A DNA stretch of 64,000 nucleotides from Bacteroides intestinalis. GTDB taxonomy: Bacteria > Bacteroidota > Bacteroidia > Bacteroidales > Bacteroidaceae. The translations under genes were made by a program, and so were the position numbers. This document shows, one piece after another, positions 58,073 to 64,000 of this stretch. The stretch spans positions 1 to 64,000 of the forward strand of contig NZ_QRZF01000009.1 of assembly GCF_003464595.1 (NCBI RefSeq). Direction: 5' to 3'. Under the pieces are notes generated by a model. It made no database searches. It was given only the letters and a program-made list of their open reading frames with translations, and was not told the DNA's origin. Each line of letters opens with the position of its first letter. Within the stretch, counting starts at the first letter, position 1.

Positions 58073-60121
58073 ATGAATAAATTTGAATTAACATCCGCCT
58101 ATAAGCCAACCGGAGATCAGCCGGAAGCTATTGCAGAGCTCACTGAGGGCGTACTTCAGGGAGTTCCCGCACAAACATTACTTGGTGTCACCGGTTCGGG
58201 AAAGACGTTCACCATAGCCAATGTGATTGCCAATATCAATAAACCAACGTTAATATTGAGCCATAACAAGACATTGGCAGCGCAGCTTTACAGTGAGTTT
58301 AAAGCTTTCTTCCCCAATAATGCTGTAGAGTATTACGTTTCTTATTATGATTATTACCAACCCGAAGCTTATCTGCCATCTTCGGATACTTATATAGAAA
58401 AAGACCTTGCCATCAATGATGAGATAGACAAACTGCGGCTTGCAGCCACCTCTTCCCTACTTTCAGGTCGGAAAGATGTGGTGGTAGTGTCTTCTGTATC
58501 TTGTATATACGGTATGGGAAATCCGTCGGATTTCTATGAGAATGTGATAGAAGTACAACAAGGAAAGGCATTCAGCCGGAATGTTTTCCTGCGTCGCCTG
58601 GTAGACAGCCTCTATGTACGCAATGATATTGATCTGAACCGCGGTAACTTCCGTGTGAAGGGAGATACGGTAGACATCTATCTGGCTTATGCAGATAATC
58701 TGCTGCGCATTATTTTCTGGGGAGATGAAGTAGACAGTATCGAAGAAGTCGATCCGATAAGCGGTGTGACCATCGCTCGTTTCGATGCATACAAAATATA
58801 TCCAGCCAACCTCTTCATGACCTCCAAAGAGGCCACCCTGCGGGCTATCCATGAGATAGAAGATGATCTGCATAAACAAGTGCGATGGTTTGAAAGTGAA
58901 GGACGCCCCTTTGAAGCAAAGCGCCTCCAGGAACGGGTAACATATGATATGGAAATGATACGCGAATTAGGTCATTGCTCTGGTATTGAAAACTATTCGC
59001 GCTACTTTGACGGTCGTAGTGCCGGTAGTCGCCCCTATTGTTTATTGGATTTCTTCCCGGAAGACTTTCTGATCGTTATAGATGAAAGTCATGTGAGCGT
59101 CCCTCAAATACGTGCCATGTATGGTGGTGACCGTGCCCGTAAAATCAACCTTGTAGAATATGGTTTCCGCCTTCCGGCTGCCATGGACAATCGTCCGTTG
59201 AAATTTGAAGAGTTTGAGGAGATGGCAAAACAAGTAATTTATGTAAGTGCCACACCTGCCAATTATGAATTGATTCAGTCGGAAGGTGTTGTTGTGGAAC
59301 AAGTTATTCGCCCTACCGGCTTGCTCGATCCGATTATTGAAGTACGTCCCAGTCACAATCAAATAGACGACCTCATGGAGGAAATCCAGATTCGTATCGA
59401 AAAGAACGAACGTACGCTGGTTACTACGCTTACCAAACGCATGGCAGAAGAGTTGACGGAATTCCTGCTGAATAACAATGTGAAGTGTAACTACATCCAT
59501 AGCGATGTAGACACATTGGAACGCGTGAAGATTATGAGTGATCTGCGTGAAGGATTATACGATGTACTTATCGGGGTCAATCTGTTGCGTGAGGGATTAG
59601 ACCTGCCGGAAGTCTCACTCGTGGCAATTCTTGATGCAGACAAAGAAGGCTTCCTACGCTCACACCGCTCACTGACGCAGACTGCCGGACGTGCCGCCCG
59701 AAATGTAAATGGTATGGTTATCATGTATGCCGACCGTATCACAGAAAGCATGCAATTGACGATTGACGAAACCAACCGCCGCCGTGAAAAGCAGCTAAAG
59801 TATAATGAGGAACATGGTATCACTCCCCAACAAATCAAAAAGGCGAAGAACCTCAATGTATTTGCATCCAATACTGCACTGGAAAATGGCTTTACCGAAA
59901 AAGGAACAACTACTCCCCGTCCCTACGTCGAGCAAGAGAATTCCGCCAGTATTGCTGCCGATCCTATTGTGCAATACATGTCTCGCCCACAACTGGAAAA
60001 GAGTATCGAACGTACCAGAAAACTCATGCAGGAGGCTGCCAAGAAGCTCGACTTCATCGAAGCAGCACAATATCGTGACGAATTACTGAAAATGGAAGAT
60101 CTGTTGAAAGAGAAAGCATAG
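58073..60121 (+). CDS. uvrB: UvrB excinuclease helicase subunit
   Basis: This 682-residue protein has the helicase Walker A (GVTGSGKTF), the hairpin [12 protein letters not shown] that inserts into damaged [14 protein letters not shown], the motif VI region QTAGRAARN, and a UVR motif at the C-terminus ([17 protein letters not shown]) that binds UvrC. The ATG is preceded by an unusually strong aaggag (58062-58067) for this phylum. It stands apart from uvrA. Confidence 0.97.
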   Translation: MNKFELTSAYKPTGDQPEAIAELTEGVLQGVPAQTLLGVTGSGKTFTIANVIANINKPTLILSHNKTLAAQLYSEFKAFFPNNAVEYYVSYYDYYQPEAYLPSSDTYIEKDLAINDEIDKLRLAATSSLLSGRKDVVVVSSVSCIYGMGNPSDFYENVIEVQQGKAFSRNVFLRRLVDSLYVRNDIDLNRGNFRVKGDTVDIYLAYADNLLRIIFWGDEVDSIEEVDPISGVTIARFDAYKIYPANLFMTSKEATLRAIHEIEDDLHKQVRWFESEGRPFEAKRLQERVTYDMEMIRELGHCSGIENYSRYFDGRSAGSRPYCLLDFFPEDFLIVIDESHVSVPQIRAMYGGDRARKINLVEYGFRLPAAMDNRPLKFEEFEEMAKQVIYVSATPANYELIQSEGVVVEQVIRPTGLLDPIIEVRPSHNQIDDLMEEIQIRIEKNERTLVTTLTKRMAEELTEFLLNNNVKCNYIHSDVDTLERVKIMSDLREGLYDVLIGVNLLREGLDLPEVSLVAILDADKEGFLRSHRSLTQTAGRAARNVNGMVIMYADRITESMQLTIDETNRRREKQLKYNEEHGITPQQIKKAKNLNVFASNTALENGFTEKGTTTPRPYVEQENSASIAADPIVQYMSRPQLEKSIERTRKLMQEAAKKLDFIEAAQYRDELLKMEDLLKEKA

Positions 60122-60199
60122 CATATCAGTGTTGCTTTCTCTCTTCCTGCTTATCCGAACCGTGTCAGGTCCGTATTTACTCCGTATCTATACGCTTGG

Positions 60200-60242
60200 A
60201 CTTGGTACGGACTTGGTACGGCGTTGATACGGAGTTGGTAGG
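60200..60242. repeat. 11-bp tandem repeats
   Basis: acttggtacgg (60200-60210 and 60211-60221) is followed by variants cgttgatacgg (60222-60232) and agttggtagg (60233-60242). The last units also form one arm of an inverted repeat with 60179-60188. Confidence 0.8.
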
Positions 60243-60363
60243 TAGAAGATGAAAGGAAGCGTTCTTTTTCTTAAAATAAATAGAATTAGAAGCTATTTTG
60301 GCTAATAAGTGTTATTAAACATACTTTTTCTTTTGGATAATTTGCAAGTATTCCAAAAGTCCG

Positions 60364-60371
60364 TATCTTTG
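60364..60371 (+). promoter_or_regulatory. promoter -7 element
   Basis: TATCTTTG fits TAnnTTTG. It would start a transcript near 60378, which meets a hairpin/T-run by 60439. Confidence 0.6.
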
Positions 60372-60377
60372 CACTGT

Positions 60378-60439
60378 GTTTTTCATAGTATTAGATTTAA
60401 GGTTAACAAAGGTTGGAGTACAGCGGTACTCCTTTTTTT
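60378..60439 (+). ncRNA. putative short RNA or attenuated leader
   Basis: Between the promoter element and a terminator lies about 60 bases with no reading frame of note. The hairpin ggagtac (60415-60421)/gtactcc (60426-60432) is followed by seven Ts (60433-60439). The internal phrase (cataGTATTAGATTTAAGG) looks like a leader I recall as recurrent in Bacteroides genomes, but I cannot verify this here. It could be a free small RNA or an attenuator for the helicase gene 113 bases on. Confidence 0.4.
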
Positions 60440-60552
60440 ATGTCCATACCCCTCGTTTGAATCAAAATTAACAGATAGAATTGCCATAGACATACCCTCT
60501 AATTCATGCTTTTTGCGTATGTTTGTACCAAAGTTCAATCTCGTAAGTTTAC

Positions 60553-63500
60553 ATGGAATTATTAGTATATAAAGCCTCAGCCGGTTCTGGAAAGACATTT
60601 ACCCTCGCTGTAGAGTACATCAAACACTTGATACTCAACCCAAGGGCTTATCGGCAAATTCTTGCCGTAACCTTCACCAATAAAGCTACGGCAGAGATGA
60701 AAGAGCGCATCCTGCAACAACTCTACGGAATTTGGGTAAGCGATCCGGCATCCGAACCCTACCTGAACCGTATCCGAGAAGACTTACAACGGAAGAGCCT
60801 GTCTGAAGACGATATCCGCCTGGCAGCCGGAACCGCTTTACAGTACATGTTGCACGATTACAGTCGTTTCCGGGTGGAAACCATCGACTCTTTTTTCCAA
60901 TCTGTGATGCGTAATTTGGCACGCGAACTGGAACTAAGCCCGAACCTCAATATCGAACTGAATAATACCGAAGTTCTGAGTGATGCAGTGGACAGTCTGA
61001 TAGAGAAACTAACTCCATCCTCTCCCGTATTGGCCTGGCTACTGGACTATATCAACGAGCGTATTGCCGATGATAAACGCTGGAATGTATCCAATGAAAT
61101 CAAACGCTTTGGCTGGAATATCTTCGATGAAGGTTATATAGAACAAGGTGAAGGACTCCGCCAACAACTGAAAGATCCCAATACTATCAAGCTATACCGC
61201 AACGAACTGAGGGAAATGGAAACGGAAGCCCTGGAACAAATGAAAGGTTTCTACGACCAATTCATTGGCGAACTGGAAGCACATGCCCTCACACCGGAAG
61301 ATCTGAAAGGTGGGGCACGAGGTATAGGCAGCTATTTTCGCAAACTGCGGGATGGGCGTTTATCAGATAAAGATACAGTAAATGCCACACTGAAGAACAG
61401 TCTGGATGATGCCAAAAACTGGGCTACCAAAACATCTGCACAGAAAAACGAAATTATTCGGCTGGCCGAAACAAGCTTACTCCCGTTATTACAGGATGCT
61501 GAAACTTTCAGACCAAGAAACAATAAGATCGTAAATAGTTGCCGACTGTCCCTGCAACACTTGAATAAATTACAGTTACTTGCCCATATCGACGAAGAAG
61601 TGCGTGAACTGAACCGGGAACATAACCGCTTCCTATTATCAGATACGAATGCACTGCTCCATAATCTGGTACGGGATGGGGATTCTTCCTTCGTATTCGA
61701 AAAAATCGGTGCCAATATACGAAACGTAATGATCGATGAATTTCAGGACACCAGCCGGATGCAATGGGATAATTTCAAGATTCTGCTACTTGAAGGTCTT
61801 TCACAAGGAGCGGACAGTTTGATCGTAGGAGATGTGAAACAATCTATCTATCGCTGGCGAAACGGCGACTGGGGAATATTGAACACGCTGGGTACAAAAG
61901 ATTCTTCTTTCCCTTTTCCGGTACGTGTAGAAACACTTAAGACCAACCGTCGAAGTGAAACGAATGTCATCCGCTTCAATAATAACTTATTTACCGCAGC
62001 CGTGGAATATCTAAATATGCTCCACCTGAAAGAGCTGCAAGAAGACTGTCATCCCCTGCAACGGGCTTATGCAGATGTTGCCCAGGAATCGCCACGAACG
62101 GAAGCTAAAGGATACATCAAAGCAACCTTTCTGGAACCGGACGAAGAACATGACTATACAGAACTCACCATTATCTCGTTAGGAGAAGAAGTGCAACGGT
62201 TACTGGAAGCAGGCGTGAAGCTAAACGATATCACCATTCTGGTACGCAAAAATAAAAATATCCCTCCCATTGCTGACTATTTTGACAAGACCATGCACCT
62301 GCCTGTCGTCTCGGACGAGGCATTCCGACTGGATGCTTCACAGGCCATCTGTATGTTGATAGATGCCTTACGCTACTTATCCAATCCGGAAGACAAGGTG
62401 GCATGCGCATCGCTCATGATGAACTATGAATTAGGAATCAAAAAACAGGGAGGCAACTGGGACAGCTTACTGACCGCGAAACCTGAAGAAGCACTGCCCG
62501 TAGCATTCGTTACAGGTATGGAAACTCTCCGATTAATGCCACTTTACGAATTGTTGGAAGAATTATTCAGCCTGTTTGATATGAAACGGATTGAAGAGCA
62601 GGATGCTTACCTTTTTTCCTTCTTCGATGCTGTCACTGAATACCTTCAAAATAATTCTTCGGACCTGGACGCATTTATCCGCTACTGGAACGAGACATTA
62701 TGTAATAAGACTATCCCCAGTGGAGAAATGGACGGCATCCGTATCCTTTCCATTCATAAATCAAAAGGACTGGAATTTCATACCGTTCTCATTCCTTTCT
62801 GTGACTGGAAACTCGAGAATGAAACTAATAATCAATTGATATGGTGTTCACCTACGGAAGCACCATTCAGTACACTCGACATCGTTCCGGTAAATTATTC
62901 CTCTACCATGGCGGAATCTGTGTATCGGCAAAATTATCTGGATGAACGCCTGCAACTCTGGGTGGATAACCTGAACCTACTTTATGTAGCTTTCACCCGT
63001 GCCGGAAAGAATCTAATTTTCTGGTGCAAGAAAGGGCAAAAAGGTACCATGTCGGAATTATTGGCAAATGCTCTGCCACAAGTAGCCACCCGGGAAGGTG
63101 ATGAAAACTGGGATGAAGAAGAACCTTTTGAAAATGGAGAACTCTGTCCATCAAAGCACACAGGAACAGATGAACACCTACCCGACGCCCCTAAGGTTTC
63201 TGCCAATCGCCTTGCACAAAAGCCTGACAAACTCCCGGTACACATGGAAAGCATGAGGCATGATATAGAATTCCGACAGTCGAACCGTTCTGCGGACTTT
63301 ATCCAGGGAGTTGATGAAGAAGAATCCGACAATCGCTTCATAAACCGGGGACGACTTTTACATACCCTTTTCTCAGCCATTGAAACAGAGGAAGATATTG
63401 ATAATGCTATTGACCAACTTGTCTTTGAAGGTATTATCGGAAAACCCGAAACGGAAGAGAAAATCCGGGAACTGACCCATCATGCATTCTCGCTTCCCCA

Positions 63501-63774
63501 AGTTCAAGACTGGTATTCGGGAAGCTGGCACCTGTTCAATGAATGTGATATCATCTGGCAGGAAAGAGGTGAACTACGTACCCGCCGACCCGACCGTGTA
63601 ATGATGCGCGGCAATGAGATTGTCGTTATAGATTTCAAATTCGGAAAACAAAATAAAAAGTATAATAAGCAAGTGCAAGGGTATATGCAATTGCTCACTC
63701 GCATGGGGTATCTGAAAGAAAACATAGAAGGATACCTTTGGTATGTGGAAGAAGATTTAATAGAAAAAGTATAG
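60553..63774 (+). CDS. AddA-like UvrD-family helicase/nuclease
   Basis: This 1073-residue protein has a UvrD-type helicase core: Walker A in ASAGSGKTFTLAVEYI, AVTFTNKATAEMKERI, Walker B in VMIDEFQDTSRMQWD, and VAFTRAGKNL near 810. A C-terminal PD-(D/E)XK nuclease domain (about 915-1073, VVIDFKFGKQNKKYNKQVQGY) follows. Together these match AddA/RecB-like repair of double-strand breaks. It is followed 14 bases later by an AddB-like gene, so the two form the helicase-nuclease pair. Confidence 0.88.
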   Translation: MELLVYKASAGSGKTFTLAVEYIKHLILNPRAYRQILAVTFTNKATAEMKERILQQLYGIWVSDPASEPYLNRIREDLQRKSLSEDDIRLAAGTALQYMLHDYSRFRVETIDSFFQSVMRNLARELELSPNLNIELNNTEVLSDAVDSLIEKLTPSSPVLAWLLDYINERIADDKRWNVSNEIKRFGWNIFDEGYIEQGEGLRQQLKDPNTIKLYRNELREMETEALEQMKGFYDQFIGELEAHALTPEDLKGGARGIGSYFRKLRDGRLSDKDTVNATLKNSLDDAKNWATKTSAQKNEIIRLAETSLLPLLQDAETFRPRNNKIVNSCRLSLQHLNKLQLLAHIDEEVRELNREHNRFLLSDTNALLHNLVRDGDSSFVFEKIGANIRNVMIDEFQDTSRMQWDNFKILLLEGLSQGADSLIVGDVKQSIYRWRNGDWGILNTLGTKDSSFPFPVRVETLKTNRRSETNVIRFNNNLFTAAVEYLNMLHLKELQEDCHPLQRAYADVAQESPRTEAKGYIKATFLEPDEEHDYTELTIISLGEEVQRLLEAGVKLNDITILVRKNKNIPPIADYFDKTMHLPVVSDEAFRLDASQAICMLIDALRYLSNPEDKVACASLMMNYELGIKKQGGNWDSLLTAKPEEALPVAFVTGMETLRLMPLYELLEELFSLFDMKRIEEQDAYLFSFFDAVTEYLQNNSSDLDAFIRYWNETLCNKTIPSGEMDGIRILSIHKSKGLEFHTVLIPFCDWKLENETNNQLIWCSPTEAPFSTLDIVPVNYSSTMAESVYRQNYLDERLQLWVDNLNLLYVAFTRAGKNLIFWCKKGQKGTMSELLANALPQVATREGDENWDEEEPFENGELCPSKHTGTDEHLPDAPKVSANRLAQKPDKLPVHMESMRHDIEFRQSNRSADFIQGVDEEESDNRFINRGRLLHTLFSAIETEEDIDNAIDQLVFEGIIGKPETEEKIRELTHHAFSLPQVQDWYSGSWHLFNECDIIWQERGELRTRRPDRVMMRGNEIVVIDFKFGKQNKKYNKQVQGYMQLLTRMGYLKENIEGYLWYVEEDLIEKV

Positions 63775-63787
63775 ATACAACGGTAGT

Positions 63788-64000
63788 ATGCAAACATTTC
63801 TCCAATTAGTAGCCCAAGACCTTTACCAAAAGATAGGAAACGATCTTTCAAGAGTAGCCATCGTTTTCCCCAATAAACGTGCCAGCCTGTTCTTTAACGA
63901 ATATCTGGCAATGCAAAGCGACCGCCCCATATGGTCGCCTGCCTATGTCAGTATCAGTGAACTGTTCCGGCAACTCTCCCCGTGGAAATCCGGAGACCCT
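63788..64000 (+). CDS. AddB-like PD-(D/E)XK nuclease, partial
   Basis: The first 71 residues (MQTFLQLVAQDLYQKIG...) are visible before the window ends. The stretch VAIVFPNKRASLFFNEYL is the typical start of Bacteroidota AddB-like PD-(D/E)XK nuclease family proteins. It starts 14 bases after the AddA-like gene. The rest, including the nuclease site and iron-sulfur cysteines if present, lies outside the window. Confidence 0.75.
   Translation, partial: MQTFLQLVAQDLYQKIGNDLSRVAIVFPNKRASLFFNEYLAMQSDRPIWSPAYVSISELFRQLSPWKSGDP

Larger units (their letters stand above)
60122..60552. other. uvrB-addA intergenic region
   Basis: This 431-base stretch has no gene. It holds 11-bp tandem repeats (60200-60242), inverted arms actccgtatc/gatacggagt (60179-60188 and 60226-60235), a promoter (60364-60371) and a short leader ending in a terminator-like hairpin (60415-60439). 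Confidence 0.7.

Noticed and set aside
60122..60552. tRNA or coding gene between uvrB and the AddA-like gene
   Set aside because: No cloverleaf or plausible coding frame was found; only repeats, a promoter and a short leader.

Overview
The window looks like chromosomal DNA of a gut Bacteroides (Bacteroidota). The evidence is the TAnnTTTG promoter elements, TonB-dependent receptors, lipoproteins with an acidic run after the lipidated cysteine, a CHU_C/gliding-type C-terminal domain, PorT-like barrels, a Bacteroidota Rpb6/omega protein and a GH2 beta-galactosidase. I see no rRNA, tRNA, CRISPR array, transposase, integrase or phage gene.

Positions 1-24 kb form a tetrapyrrole/cobalt region. A cobalamin riboswitch (about 150-335) opens a long run of genes: a TonB-dependent receptor, a DUF4374 surface lipoprotein, a CbiK-type chelatase with a signal peptide, a PepSY membrane protein, a CobN-like giant chelatase anchored at both ends, a small polytopic membrane protein, a MotA/TolQ/ExbB channel protein and a DUF2149 single-span protein. 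The first part resembles Xus (xenosiderophore) loci. The second part resembles the hmuSTUV block of heme loci. A second unit carries another TonB receptor and a second exported CbiK. A third unit encodes corrin-ring enzymes as two-domain fusions: CbiH-CbiC, CbiE-CbiT, CbiG-CbiF and CbiJ-CbiD. CbiL lies apart at 34 kb. Together these cover the methylation, ring-contraction, reduction and rearrangement steps from cobalt-sirohydrochlorin towards cobyrinic acid. CbiA and later steps are not in the window.

24-29 kb (minus strand) is a btuFCD-type ABC importer followed by a MATE exporter. 29-33 kb (minus strand) holds an RclA-like flavoprotein, an RclC-like DUF417 protein, an AraC regulator and a DUF1703-family AAA ATPase that seems to lack its C-terminal domain. 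A nearly 1 kb gene-free stretch with 22-bp direct repeats, a hairpin and a G8 tract precedes cbiL.

34-64 kb is mostly housekeeping and transport: a DUF1573 protein, an OPT transporter with an esterase and a GH2 enzyme, a DUF1460 amidase, an acyltransferase, PadR-PspC, GNAT, a POT transporter, YbaK-UvrA-CHU_C, a LysM/PBP1-like protein with a PorT-like barrel, BamD-Rpb6-DUF4293, phenylacetate-CoA ligase with an ACT protein, UvrB, and an AddA/AddB-like helicase-nuclease pair cut by the window end.

The most interesting point is the B12-riboswitch operon. It appears to place two classes of metal chelatase (CbiK and CobN) on the periplasmic side, next to an ExbB/ExbD-like proton-channel pair, with no CobS/CobT or ChlI/ChlD ATPase partner. 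I infer a proton-motive-force-driven tetrapyrrole metallation or demetallation machine under B12 control. The second notable point is out-of-frame (23-bp) and in-frame (24-bp) tandem repeats inside corrin fusion genes.
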